Shown piece after piece: positions 45,399 to 57,436 of a stretch of DNA of 64,000 nt; positions within the stretch are counted from its first letter, which is position 1, and every line of letters starts with the position of its first letter. The position numbers and the translations under genes were made by a program. Source of the stretch: Asterias amurensis (taxonomy: Eukaryota > Echinodermata > Asteroidea > Forcipulatida > Asteriidae); the NCBI RefSeq assembly GCF_032118995.1, contig NC_092649.1:14022191-14086190 (forward strand), written 5' to 3'. The notes under the pieces were generated by a model. The model did no database searches. It had not been told where the DNA came from and was given only the letters and a program-made list of their open reading frames with translations.

Positions 45399-45526
45399 CT
45401 AACATTGGTTTTGTTCTCGTTTCGTTGTTTTACCATATATGATAAACAACGGAACCGAAATCAGCATGATGCCACTGTACATAATGAGAGCCACTTGAAA
45501 ACTTCCTGTCCATTCGTAAATCAACC
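45399..45526 (-). CDS. Copy 4 exon 4 (stop codon)
   Basis: 128 nt; IYEWTGSFQVALIMYSGIML, then SVPLFIIYGKTTKREQNQC. Confidence 0.8.
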
Positions 45527-48500
45527 CTGTAAGCAAACAACAGAATAAGCATTAGTATAGTTTGTTGGTATTGGTTATTAGTATTTGAGTGTGTGTCAAA
45601 TGTCACATTCCGTCAGAGTGCTTTTCGCCCACTGTAAAGGGGTACGTCAAAGTCCCCATGATTCAGAAGTTTATAATTGTGTTCCATTCGGGGGGGGGGG
45701 GGACGTCAACTTGGTTTGCTGATTAGGCTGCATGACTTCAGGCTAAGCCAGTAGTAGTTATTGTCTATAACTGAATTTAGAAGTAATAGTTTGTGCAACC
45801 ATGGAGCTATGGTGCAACTCATTATCACAATCAAGGTCAATTAGGCGGTTTGGTCTCGACATCTCGCTTAAAAGCTGCAATGTACACACACGGAATAGTA
45901 CTAACCTGATAGCAATCCACTTCCCATCGCAGAAATTCCACCTATAGAAGCCTGCCAGCACACCAAAGCAACGAGTCGGTCAACGGAAGTCAGAAACCGC
46001 ACTAGGACGTCATTTGACTGCGTTACAATACCTTGTCCCACTCCTATTAACCCCGTAATGATCATCTGCACAGGGAACAGTGTCATGAAAGCTTCGGTGA
46101 GGAATGAGGCAAACATGAGGAAGCAGCCAAAACAAACCCAGCTGATGGTAGGAAGCTTGAATCGGGTGCGATCAAACAGAGGAGACAAGAACTTGCCGAG
46201 GAAGTATCCAATCCCGAATGATGTTGGTAACAGTGAAGCTTGGTGACTGCTCAGCCCCTGGAATACACCGTGTGACACCATGTATACTACCCACCCACTG
46301 AAGCAGAAATGAACGCAACTCATTGCTGCAGTGAGATATATGAATCGTTTGTTTGCCAGTAATTTAAAGTCCATAGATGTTAAGAGACGCTGGATGTTCC
46401 CCTTAATCGTCAAACACTTTCCCTGGTGAGATTTGGAAGTGGGAATGTTGTCACCCTCCGTTGAAATGTCGTCCCCCTCCGCTGCATCGTCTGGTACCTT
46501 TTGGTACTGCTCTGTATCTGTTGGCGATGCTACTGCAGGAGCTTTTAGCAATGCAGCACACACTAAGATGTGGGAAGTTATACCACCCAAGATCATCATG
46601 GTTCCACGCCAGCCGTATGTATCCAGAAGCATCTGAGTCAAGGGACCATACACGATCATTGAGATTGGTAAGCTTGATGATGCTATTGCAATAGCAACGG
46701 AATAGTTCTCACTGAAATAGGACGCCAGAGTACCAAAGAAGGGGAAAAAACTCAAAGATTTACCCAGACCTGTAAACAAAAAAGCTGGCATTATCTAATT
46801 GTGTCACTTGTTATAGATTAGGGAAATTGAAACACGTACCAATTTGTTGCGAATTGATTGCGTTGGGAGGTATTTAGTCTCGTTGATGCTGCGTCTGCTA
46901 ATATGTTGCTGCTGTTGATGCTAATAGTGCTGATGTTGCTACTGTGGCTGCTGCTGCTGTTTTTGTTGTTGCTGTTGTCGGTGCTGTTGTTGGCGGCGTC
47001 GTTGCCGTTGCCGTCGCCATTGCCGTCGTTGTCGCTGTCTTTGTCGTTGTTGTCGTCGTCGTCGTCGTCGCTGTCGGGGTCGGTGTTGGTGTTGGAAAAA
47101 TAATTGGTGATCATCAGAATGAGTTATAGTCACGTATATTCTTACCTGATAGAATGGCAATAGAAAGTGCTAACTGTAACACTGTAGTCGACTGCGAGCC
47201 GATGATGAATCCAGCGGACCCCATTACTCCACCGACGATAACAACGCTGCGTCTGCTGCTAACGAGACGATCAATGCTGGCAACAAAAGGACCTGCATCC
47301 AAACAGTATTGAATAACAAAAAAAAATCATTAAAAACATTGAAATAAAAAGACAAAGTACACGATTTTAAACTGCCTCCTACTCACCTCTGATTGTTACG
47401 ACACTCGTAACAATCGGAGGTGAATAGTGAATAGTATTAAATAGATAAACTCATAGTACTCCCTCAGTAAACGCGCATAACTGTTACAACTGTATATAAA
47501 ACAAAGTTATTCCCACTGAAACAACCAAACATTTTAAGTTTTCACTGATTTATGTGTTCATCAAACAAGAGGATGAGAGTAACCGTATTATATTGTGCAC
47601 TTAGTAGCTTAAAGTCACCTGAAACAGATTTTATTTATTCATACATGTTTATGTTTATATGAACAATAAACAAATTATTTTAGTAATTGTTTGTCACGAT
47701 TGATATGCTAAAGAAATAGGTAAAGTTGTTTTTTGACGTCAATCGAGGCAGACTTTGCCTCGATCGAATATTGACCCCCCCCCCCCCCCCCCCCTCGAAA
47801 TTGCCTCCTATGCGTGGAGTAAACACACGTGCAAAGTTAATGTACAAGTCCAAGTCGTGAGGGTTTTTTTTCCGGCAATGCCGACCAGGCGTTTTGCTGC
47901 CGGGAAAAAATGTTTTTAGCGTGCGCCTAGCGTCACAATTTGTTGTTGGCACAGCATGTGATTCACCGTCCGAGTGGACCTTCCGCTCAGCGGCCATAGC
48001 CATAGTGCGTGCAGTCTGCTCTTTGGACCGTAGTTCTGTACGTAGGCATCATACCGATAAGGTACCAGACGTAATGTACGGGGCCAGACTGCACATTTTT
48101 CTTCAAATATCGAGCCTCCATTGACGTGACGAACAGCGCCCTCTCGGTTCGGGGCCTACTCTAAAGTTTGTAATTAAGATAAGAACTAATTTTGTGTAGA
48201 CTTTCGACCCATCAAAAGACATATCTAGTGACACAAGCTTTATTTTAAAAAAATACCACTTCCAGGTGACTTTAATAAATAAACACTGTCATTAGTGTTA
48301 ATGACAGTTCACACGTATTCATCACACAACATTTGTTACCAACGCGAAACACAAAACTGTATTAATACCAGTCAGTTTTTAGGTTTACCAGAGAAGAGAC
48401 TTATCGAGTTATACAGAACGGACATCCAACCAATTATCCACACGTCACTACTGAAGTCATTCTGCATGGCTAGGAGGAGGATACCCAGAGCCTTTAGATT

Positions 48501-48599
48501 TCCGTATGTGATGAAAAAGGCGACAAATGTTGCGCCGACAACGACCCAACCCCAAGGGTCCTCGTCCTGGTGATGAACTGGTCTTCGTTGAGATGCCAT
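45399..48599 (-). CDS. SLC16/MCT-like transporter, copy 4 (complete)
   Basis: Join (minus): 48599-48389, 47292-47146, 46769-45906, 45526-45399; 449 residues, four exons, phase-1 joints, no stop. N-terminus MASQRRPVHHQDEDPWGWVV with TM1; MCT-like YFSENYSVAIAIASSSLPIS and YGWRGTMMILGGI; central loop with TEQYQKVPDDAAEGDD; C-terminal tail TTKREQNQC. Membrane solute carrier by family; substrate unknown. Intron 1 carries a TTAA transposon relative and intron 2 a trinucleotide tract. Predicted loop residues differ from copies 2 and 5, so the paralogues may have specialised. Confidence 0.85.
45906..46769 (-). CDS. Copy 4 exon 3
   Basis: 864 nt, open; starts GLGKSLSFFPFFG and ends SAMGSGLLSG at donor GTTAGT. 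Confidence 0.88.
46858..47096. repeat. Trinucleotide-rich tract in copy 4 intron 2
   Basis: Degenerate TGC/TTG/TCG triplets over about 240 bp. Frames through it give poly-Leu, poly-Asp or poly-Gln with no coding meaning. A similar tract follows exon 3 of copies 5 and 6 but not copies 1-3. Confidence 0.8.
47146..47292 (-). CDS. Copy 4 exon 2
   Basis: 147 nt, open, donor GTAAGA; encodes PFVASIDRLVSSRRSVVIVG and LALSIAILSG. Confidence 0.83.
47613..48271. mobile_element. Kolobok-like non-autonomous element in copy 4 intron 1
   Basis: TIRs AGTCACCTGAAAC and ACTTCCAGGTGACT, TTAA at both sides (47609-47612 and 48272-48275). It shares GTGCGTGCAGTCTGCTC and GCGCCCTCTCGG with the elements at 39719 and 58128. 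A long C run at 47767-47793. No THAP frame retained. Confidence 0.7.
48389..48599 (-). CDS. Copy 4 exon 1 (start codon)
   Basis: 211 nt, MASQRRPVHHQDEDPWGW to NSISLFSG, donor GTAAAC. Confidence 0.84.
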
Positions 48600-48687
48600 A
48601 ACGCACAGCTGAGCTGCTAAAATGTTAATGATACTTGTTCCTACAAAATAAAAGGTTTCAATTACATAAGATCGAATATTAATTTGG

Positions 48688-48885
48688 GGTTTTTACCCAT
48701 ATCTACCGATGTGTGTATACTCGGTACTTTCCCGAGTCCTGTGAAAAAAATCACAGGCATTTTACTCGGGTGGGATTTGAACCCACGACCTTTGCAATTC
48801 TAGAGCAGTGTCATACCAACTAGACCACCGAGGTTGCCCGGTAGCTAGAGGCAATTCGAATCCTATGTTTTAGCAGTGGGCACTG
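48688..48885 (-). mobile_element. tRNA-derived SINE
   Basis: Orthologous position to 41806-41988 upstream of copy 3; keeps more of the outer part (GTTTTAGCAGTGGGCACTGC). Confidence 0.75.
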
Positions 48886-50150
48886 CAGATCGCCTAACAA
48901 ATAAGCATAGTTGAGGGTTCTTGCATTTTCGTTTCAGGAAGTTATAGCAAATTTTAACCGTAGACATTGTTATAGAATATTATAAGAAACTCAAGTTATA
49001 CTCAAGGCAATTATATCTGTACCACGACACCATTCCACTGTCACATGACACAATTTGAAAGGACTCGATTGTTTCATTTTTTTGTTGTAACTTATATCAA
49101 ATCTTTTCATAAAACAAGTAATACTGTCGACCATTTACTTACGGAAATATGGTTAAAAAACAAAGTATTTATGCCCAGCTTGTTAACTCATTCCCAAAGT
49201 AATGTCTATTTGTGCACTTTTGACTGTTTTCCAGATCACAACTTTATCATTCTGTCCAAATATTTTTAAAAGACCCCAATATTAGCATACGACAACTAAG
49301 AAGAGCTTGCCATTGAGAAAGAACAGATCTGAATTTTAAATAAATAAAATGCAACCTCGATGCAACCTGCGTCAAAATTTACAGGCTCTCTGCTCTATCT
49401 ATAGCCTGCATGACAACCATGAGAAATTTTTTAAAGAAAGTACTAATGTTTTAGTGATTACCGGACTTGCACATAGGATTAAATTGAGAGTCAAATAATT
49501 ATGCAAAATTATGCCCATTTATGTGTGTTTTCTTAACTATATGTGTAACCCCCATTTCCCATTGCAGTTGATTCAATCAGTAGAGTGATAATAGTAGAGC
49601 AGACCAAAAGGGAAACAACGGTTAAGTTCATAAACTTACCCACCGGCTTGCACAAAAAGGAGTATTTCAAGTCAAGCTGTATATGTTGTACTCTTGCACA
49701 CTCAAATGTTAGTCTTGGTAATAATCCATTTGTATTGCACTCTATACCTGGGTAAGCGTCAGTGGATGTCCTTGGCTATTGTATAACATTTTCCGTTCTC
49801 CTTCGTGCACGGATGCGCTCCACAAACTAAATTCCAACTGCATACAACAAAAAGAAATTCTACTTTTGTTCCAGAATTCCTATCACATGTATGACCATGC
49901 ATAAGGCTCTTAATGCAAGCACCCTGCTATGCACGACTTAGTAGCGACCTTTCGTTTTTCGGGACGGTAGCACACAGTACGGTAAAAAATCCTTATTTCT
50001 GGTGTTGTGCAACTCCAAAACGCTCCCGTCCTAAAGTAAGCTGTTTAGATTTGTAGCGCTGCGGACGACCGGCCCGGACGGACCATGGACCATAGACCTA
50101 GGTCCTAGCTCTATGCATGGAGATGCAATACAAATACATGTTTAATAGAG
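48886..50150. other. Upstream region of copy 4
   Basis: No gene. Follows the copy 3 upstream block except for about 430 bp (49033-49460), absent from copy 3. Confidence 0.4.
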
Positions 50151-50279
50151 GGTACTCTAGAAACGCTAGGTTGGTTGCGCCCATGTGAGAGAGAAGGTAC
50201 ATATGCAACACGTCCATTAAAAATGTTAAGTGGCCTCATCTTTCCTGGGGAAAAAATTCGCAACAAGGGATTACTGATT

Positions 50280-50520
50280 GTGCATACAGAGATCAGTGGG
50301 TGCGTTCGTTTAGCATTCCATGGGCATCCCGGTCTGCCCCGGTGCATTCGAATAGCTTTTGAAGTCTTTCCAGGGGCTCGCCCAGGTCATCTCCCAGTGC
50401 CCTGCTTGTGGAGTGGGTGGGGCTGGCCTCAGGTAAACGACTTCACTACGAGAGCAGTGAGTGCCGTTCGTATAGCTCTTGTCAGGGGCTCACCTGAGTG
50501 AGCACCGCGGGTTAGACCCA
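50280..50520. repeat. GC-rich repeat with GTGCGTTCG boxes
   Basis: GGGTGCGTTCGTTTAGC, GGTGCATTCGAATAGC and GTGCCGTTCGTATAGC occur within 190 bp, with TCCAGGGGCTCGCCC and GTCAGGGGCTCACC. Probably a worn DNA-transposon relic; family not known. Confidence 0.35.
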
Positions 50521-50711
50521 GGGAAGCTAAACGGGGAGCAGGAAAACCAGGAAAACCGATCGATGCTACGCCAAACTTCGCTACGTAGTCTTCGTCGTGT
50601 AGAGATTGGGAACGCTATTTTTGGTGAAACAACGTCCGGTCTATACGACAACGGAGTGATGTCGTTTGTACACGTCGCTTATACACGTTGTACGGTGAGG
50701 GAGCCTTGTGC

Positions 50712-50914
50712 TAGACTTGATTCAAGCCCCGTTCTCGTGCGAGAGATCCTAAAAATCATATCCGGCTTCAAAATGTAGCTATTGTGATCCCGAGAATGGC
50801 CAGGCACTGGGGGCTAGGTTGGGGGATGCCAACCTCGCAAAAGTTGTCTGATGTTTAGGCGATGAGACTGGAAATAAAAGGACCCTCACGGGACTGGGAC
50901 TTGAGTCAATTCTA
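50712..50914. repeat. MITE family C, short copy
   Basis: Inverted ends TAGACTTGATTCAAG and CTTGAGTCAATTCTA, with TA at both ends as in Tc1/mariner-type targets. Related to 54926-55619. Confidence 0.55.
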
Positions 50915-53324
50915 TACGTCACCGGGCGGTACGCGGTCGAAACATACAGTACGGGAGCACTCGAGCGTGTTCATCCTGTGCTATTATTACTCTCCGGTGT
51001 GTGTGCCTACCGTCGCTTATACTGGTGCGGTACTGGTTGCTTGATCCGTGGGGTCGAAGCATGTTTTATCGAGGTTTTTCAACCTCGTACAACGAAGCCG
51101 AAACAGTGTACGAGAATGATAAACCATGTTTCGACCCTACGGTATAAAGTGCTGTATATCAAGTAAAGTACCATGCCAGTACATAGATGCAATTCGTGGT
51201 CCAACGCTACCAAAGCGGGGTGCTTGCAGTAAAAAGCCTTTGAGCGTAAAGAGCCTTTGACCAGGCTCAGCTGCCGGTCTGCAAGGTATTTCCTGTGCGT
51301 TATTTCTATACGGTATGGCACTTTCATTGTACAAATTCGAACCCCGACTTTAAAACTACCGATTTTCATCTCGATTGGGCCATAATTGCCGGTAGATCAC
51401 CCCTTGGAACAACACGTGATACGTTTGATATGATTCAGACTGGTTTTATCAACTAGTTTTACTCTTTGTTGTAGAATACGCGGTCGAATGCAACCTAGTG
51501 GTTACTGTCAACACAATGAAACGCGGGACAATAATGTTATTATAAATTGTATATTTCAGTATAGGTTTGCTCGGTCAAATTCGGCAAATGAGCAGTCAAT
51601 TTATTTTTCATGCGTTCGAATTAAAGCTGTTTTGATTTTCCAGTTGTTACTGCGTTTCAAATTCAGAATTCGGCCATTCAATTTCGTTTTGGGTCGAGTC
51701 AAATTCCTTAAGCACTCTGTTCAATTTAGCGTAGCGTCATTCTTTTTCGTGACACACACGCCTCAAGAAGCGTCTGCGAATTTGAATGCTGCTTTGATGA
51801 ATTGTTAAATTGAATAATTATTTTGTTAATTCGAATGACGCAAAATTACATTTGACTAATCCCAAAACGAAATCGAATGACTCTTTTGAGTACCATTCGA
51901 TTTTGCGCGAAATAGAATAGCTTGGTGGTTAAATTGGCTGCTCTTTTTCCGAAATTTACCGAGAAAACCTATATTAAATTAAATCAAAATTAATATTTGA
52001 AAAAAGACTCCTTTACAACACATTGGTTGTTTACAATTTACGAATCATGTCGTCGGAAAGTTCTTCAAAATCTCGACAATCGAGTGCGACCCCATTGACC
52101 TTGAGTTTCGGTTCCAGCCGAAAGCTAAAAATTACAAAATCGTTATAACTCAAGAACTACTTATTTCATTTTTTCACAATTTGTATACATCAGATCTTTG
52201 GCTCTTGAGCCAGCTCCAACTTTTGCACAAAGGTAATAAACATCTGCTTGCTCTTAGTTTGGCTTTGATACCCATCTCAGGCCACGTGACGTTGGTCGCG
52301 CAATCGGTCCATTACCAGCTGGAGCTGTTTAAGACCGGTTGGCTTTGAGTGTTGGTCGCGCACGCTCATGTCGTGTGTATCACAGTCTCTAGAACTGGAA
52401 TAAAATATGACTCGTTCATAAACGGCCGTTTAAAACGTGCCAGAGTCGTGACCTTTTATTGCACAGCCACAACCCTGCCGGTTTTAACGGCCGTTTGAGA
52501 ACTCGTCGCTACCCTTTTTTTTCCTTATAAGACCTGTCATTGGATATTCATCTCCTGTTTGGTTTTCTTGCGTAACTAAGGAGCAAATTGAATATTTGGC
52601 TATATTATTCGCATTATACTTACAAAATAAAGATGGCTGTATATACTTCCATTTGAAGTCATTTGTAATTAAAGGAACGTTACAGAACTGGTAAGAAAAA
52701 AAATCGTGAATATCACAGATTTACATGAAACTTACACGGTCTAATGATGATGATAGTTGAAAACATCCCTTGAAATATTTCTGTCTGAAATGTCATATTT
52801 GATGTGAAATAATACATCGGACAAACTTGAGAGGTTGACGCTCAATTTTGGCAAGTCAAACCTCAGTAACAGTTCACTATAGGAATAACGGTTTTAAAAT
52901 GAATATCATCCCACTGTTTAATGCAGAAACAACATACATGAATAGTTGTATTTGAAGCTTAACCAAGTAGTTGGATTAGCCACCAGGATCGTGTGAGTTG
53001 TTTTTCCTATCCTGTTTTTATTCCTTTCTGCCCTTTATGTTTGTCATTTTTAATTTATCCACTGTAAAGTGCAATTTAAAGAAGAATTGTATCATATTGT
53101 TCCTTGTTTCTTGATTAAGTTTCGTATGGTCATGCTTATCAAAAACAAAATTTATTGCCATCCTTGTTTAAGCTTCAAGTTGGTACACGTAACACTATAC
53201 TATTTATAAGAAATGGAGCCCCTTAACGGCTAGACAAAGGACTCCACAAATATTACAATTGTTTTGGGGGTTGGTGTCTATTTTTAGGGCATAGTTGGTT
53301 GTTGCCTAACCTAGAGATCCGCAG
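50915..53324. other. Intergenic between copies 4 and 5
   Basis: No gene recognised in 2.4 kb. 51580-51930 is full of ATTCGAATGAC-like boxes in both orientations. Parts of 52500-52990 match 58040-58120 and 60620-60785 (CCCCACTGTTTAATGCAGAA, TTGAATATTTGGCT), i.e. spacer DNA shared by array units. Confidence 0.4.
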
Positions 53325-53452
53325 CTAACATAGGTCTTGTTCTCGTTTCGTTATTTTATCATATACGAAGAACAGTATGACGGAAATCAGCATGATGCCA
53401 CTGTACATAATGAGAGCCGCTTGAAAACTTCCTGTCCATTCGTAAATCAACC
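53325..53452 (-). CDS. Copy 5 exon 4 (stop codon)
   Basis: 128 nt; IYEWTGSFQAALIMYSGIML, then SVILFFVYDKITKREQDLC. Confidence 0.8.
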
Positions 53453-56400
53453 CTGAAAGCAAACAACATAATAACATGAGTATTATTGTGATTGTCAATT
53501 CTCGTCAGAGCTCGCACACTGTAATGGGAGTCTTAAAAATCTCCACGATTCAGAACTTTAGAACTGTGTTCCTTTGGGGAGGGAGACAAATCGCCTTGGT
53601 CAACTGGTAAGGCTGCAGGACTGGCAAATAGAAGGTGCGGGGTTCTAATCCGGGCGAGCTAACCACATTTCCCATAATAGTTAGAATAAGGTTTGTCGTC
53701 TTTAGTAACTGAATCACAATTTATACAGTGTGCAATAATAAAATAATCAAAGTCAAAGAGGCGAGTAAGTGAATTCGCATGAAAGGAAGTCGCCGAGGCG
53801 AGAAAACACAATGTTTAACGTTGCACATAACATCTCCAAAACCAAAGTAACATTATATTACCAACCTGTTAGCAATCCACTTCCCATCGCACATAATCCA
53901 CCTATAAGCGACTGCCAGCACAGCACAGCTACGAGCCGATCAACGGACGTCAAAAACCGTACAATGACGTCACGTGACTGTGATACAACACCATGCCCCA
54001 TTCCAATGAAACATGTGACGATCATCTGCACAGGGAAAAGTGTCATGAAAGCTTCGGTGAGATATGAGGCAAACATGAGGACGCAGCCAAGATAAACCCA
54101 GCTGATGGTAGGAAGCTTGCATCGGGTGCGATCCGTAAGAGGAGCCATGAACTTGCCGAGGATGTATCCAATCCCAAAGGTTGTTGGTAACAGCGAAGCT
54201 TGGTTACTGCTCAGCCCCTGGAATATACCGTGTGACACCATGTACACCACCCATCCATTGAAACAGAAATCAACGCAAATCATTGACGCAGTCAGAAATA
54301 TGAATCTTTTGTCTGCAAGTATTTCAAAGTCCATAGATGTAAAGAAACGCTGAATGTTCCTTTTTATCGTCAAAGACGTTCCCCGGTGAGATTCGGCAGA
54401 ATTACTGTTGTCTCCCTCCGTTGAAATGTCGTCTCCGTCCGCTGCATCGTCTGGTACCTTTTGGTACTGTTCTTTATCTGTTGGTGATGCTACTGCAGGA
54501 GCTATAAGCAATTCACCGCATACTAAGATGTGGGAAGTAATACCACCCATTATCAGCATGGTTCCACGCCAGCCGTATGTATCCAGAAGTATCTGTGTCA
54601 GGGGACCATACACGATCATCGATATTGGTATACTTGATGCTGATATTGCAACAGCTACAGAATAGTTCTCACTGAAGTAGGACGCCAGAACACCAAAGAA
54701 GGAGAAAAAACTCAAAGCTTTACCAAGACCTGTATAACAAGACAATTTACTTTAGTCAAACGTGTCATTTACATAGGAATATTTAATTCCACCGAACAAC
54801 TTAACTAATTCATCGATTGCATTGGAAAATTTGCAGTGTCTCTTATTGATGCTGCTCACATTTGTTGCTGCTTGTGCTTCTGTATGTGGTGCGGGTATAG
54901 TGCTATTGCTGGGGTTGCTGATGTATAGACTTGACTCAAGTTTCAATCCCGTGCCACCCCATGAAAACTACGGTTTTGTGATGCTCTGCATCATTCCCAA
55001 ACCTGTTCCGCATCCGGGGCAGGGACTTGACGATGTCGCAGTCGCCGGGTATGTAAATGTATTCACTTATGAATATGTAACATTGCTACGTGATACGTTT
55101 TGATCAATCAAATGAAGAAAAAAAAAAGACTAGTTCATTTGTCATTTGTGGGTTAAGTACTTAGTTCATGATTGAAATATAATTTTGAATAACCAATTAA
55201 TTATATAAAAAACTAAAGCACTAAATGTTCATTTGAATTTAAGTTAATACGTTGTAACATACTCTGGGGTCGGTTTTGTTTGCAAAAGATAAATTTTGGG
55301 AAGTGCAATAAAACGACTTATGACACCGACACCGCCTGCTAATGAGTTTACCCGCCCCACGCGCGCGCCCCGCGTATAGACGCGTGCCTTACAACGTCTT
55401 CTACTACTGTGATGTAGCAGAGTACAATGAATATTTTTACCGACATGGCAGCGCTTCTACGCTCCCATTGGTTTTGTACATCTCGAATAACAACGTGCAA
55501 TTTGACGACGAGCGCGCACTGTACTGTGTATCTCACGTTGTTTGATAGTAAGTTGGAGCATGTTGGAGTGATATGCATAAAGGACCTCTCACACGAGAAT
55601 GGGACTTGAATCAAGTCTAGCTGCTGTACTGCTGCTACTATTGCTACCGGTGTTGCTGTTTATAGTGCTTATTGGTGCTATTCATAGAGTTACATATAAG
55701 AATTAGAGGGCGCACGAGTGATGCTTCGTGCACAAACGCCAAGGGACCGCAAGATGACAAGCGCGTCATTCTGCACGCGCGTTGAATATGAAATACACGT
55801 TTGAGGTTTTTTTTATTGAACGCTCACGCGATGCTGTTTGTTCAACTTACAAAATGGCCGCACAAACACACGCTGTGAGATAGCTGTTTTGTCAACTTAG
55901 AAAATGGCCGCCTGCTCGCATACCGGGGCGCATATATAGGCCAGTGCGAGCTCTAGTTCTTATATATAACTCTATGGTGCTATTGCTTCTGGTGCTGCTA
56001 CTGCTGCTAGCTGATGCCGTTGTTGTTGCGTTGCTGCTGTTTTGGTTGCTCTCAGTTTCGGTCATTAAACATTTTTGGTTAGGTGTTCAGACACAAGCCA
56101 GGTTTGTTTTAATATCCAGGCGTTTGTTTATTTATTTGCTTACCAGATAGAATGACAATAGAAAGAGCTAGCTGTAACACTGTAGTCGACTGCGAGCCGA
56201 TGATGAAGCCAGCCGACCCCAGTACTCCACCGACGATAACAACGCTGCGTCTGCTGCTAACGAGACGGTCAATGCTTGCAACAAAAGGACCTGCATCAAA
56301 ACAGTAATACATTCATTTAAAAACAAGGAAGATATCATTTTATAGACAGTACACGGTTTGTAACTACCCTCTAACTCAAATCACTTTTCTTGTTGGATTT

Positions 56401-56992
56401 TAGCAACTAAAATAAACGCTTATTAAACCTTGTCAACGTGCACGAATTTCGCAATATACATAACACTTCAACAATTATTACAATTGACATGTGAACAAAT
56501 AATAATAAATTAATAATAAACGAATCACTTTTGTTGTACACTCATTATTATCAAATTTAACCCAAAACTTCTGTTCCGAATGATTGCTCTTAGAAATCAT
56601 TTACGTGTCAATATAATACTGTAATTAATTGGACATCGAAATCGAATTGCAAACAGTACGTGTTCCCTTAACGTTTTTTCGCCTTCTTTTCGAACCGCTT
56701 TGAATGTTAAGGTCAGAGTTATATTGTACTTTTCCCATTCAGGTAAAGTTTTTTATAAAGGGCTACGCATAAATGTCTTACCGGAAAGGAGACTCATTGA
56801 GTTATACAGAACGGCCATCCAACCAATTATCCACACGTCACTATTGAAGTCATTCCGTATGGCTAGGAGGAGGACACCCAGAGCCTTCAGATTTCCGTAC
56901 GAGATTAATAAGACGACAAATGTTGCGCCCACAACGACCCAACCCCAAGGATCCCTGTCCTGGTGGTGAACTGGTCTTCGTTGAGAAGCCAT
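53325..56992 (-). CDS. SLC16/MCT-like transporter, copy 5 (complete)
   Basis: Join (minus): 56992-56782, 56290-56144, 54729-53866, 53452-53325; 449 residues, phase-1 joints, no stop. Starts MASQRRPVHHQDRDPWGW; exon 3 begins GLGKALSFFSFFGVLA and has YFSENYSVAVAISASSIPIS; the central loop (TDKEQYQKVPDDAADGDD, then NSNSAESHRG) is the most divergent part; tail KITKREQDLC. Membrane carrier by family, substrate unknown. Its 3' end contributed sequence to, or received it from, copy 3. Intron 2 is enlarged by two MITEs sitting in a trinucleotide tract. Confidence 0.85.
53588..53661 (+). repeat. tRNA-like relic in intron 3
   Basis: TTGGTCAACTGGTAAGGC resembles an A box and GGTTCTAATCC a B box 35 nt later. 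A weaker version is in copy 6 (62587-62642) and further decayed ones in copies 2 and 3 at the same intron position. A SINE older than the array is the simplest reading. Confidence 0.45.
53866..54729 (-). CDS. Copy 5 exon 3
   Basis: 864 nt, open, acceptor TACAG and donor GTTGGT. Confidence 0.88.
54926..55619. repeat. MITE family C, long copy in copy 5 intron 2
   Basis: Ends TAGACTTGACTCAAG and CTTGAATCAAGTCTA with TA borders; it splits a TGC-rich triplet tract. A GC-rich CGCGCGCGCCCCGCG segment is inside at about 55365. No credible gene. Confidence 0.6.
55684..55975. repeat. MITE family D in copy 5 intron 2
   Basis: Inverted ends ATAGAGTTACATATAAGAAT and TTCTTATATATAACTCTAT, flanked on both sides by GGTGCTATT of the triplet tract. 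Internal near-repeat CAACTTA-AAAATGGCCGC twice (about 55849 and 55896). Confidence 0.6.
56144..56290 (-). CDS. Copy 5 exon 2
   Basis: 147 nt, open, donor GTAAGC; PFVASIDRLVSSRRSVVIVG and LALSIVILSG. Confidence 0.83.
56782..56992 (-). CDS. Copy 5 exon 1 (start codon)
   Basis: 211 nt, MASQRRPVHHQDRDPWGW to NSMSLLSG, donor GTAAGA. Confidence 0.84.
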
Positions 56993-56999
56993 AAAGAAC

Positions 57000-57436
57000 A
57001 GCTGAGTCGCTTAAATGTAAATGGCACCTGGCACCGTAGAATCTAACGGTTGAAACCAATAGCTAACATCAACCAAGTGACCTGCCTGCTGGGATATACA
57101 GGAGCATTTAAAACCCCGGCTGTACAATTGTGAGTACAACTACTTGGCCACTTATTAACATGGAAGGTCATCACATCAAAATTCATTATTGCAATGCGGT
57201 CTATTTCCTTTTGTGTTTGACGTCGTACAACTTCTTCACCATTCATTGCGTTTTACATATTGTTGCGTTTCAATAACAAATATTAACTATCGCCATATGG
57301 TTGTGCTTTTACAAGCAACTAATAAATGTCGCCAAAAACATTGTTTATTAAGTATAAGCACATGGTGCGTTTGACCCAGTGTGTCCGTTCTGCCTGATAA
57401 TTTGCCTTTCAACAAAAAGTTCGTGCTAGGAAGAAA
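57000..57436. other. Upstream of copy 5
   Basis: No gene seen; the promoter and any 5' UTR exon of copy 5 should lie here or further right. Confidence 0.35.

Noticed and set aside
46818-47160. Poly-Asp, poly-Gln, poly-Leu and poly-Val frames
   Set aside because: All arise from the intronic triplet tract in different frames.
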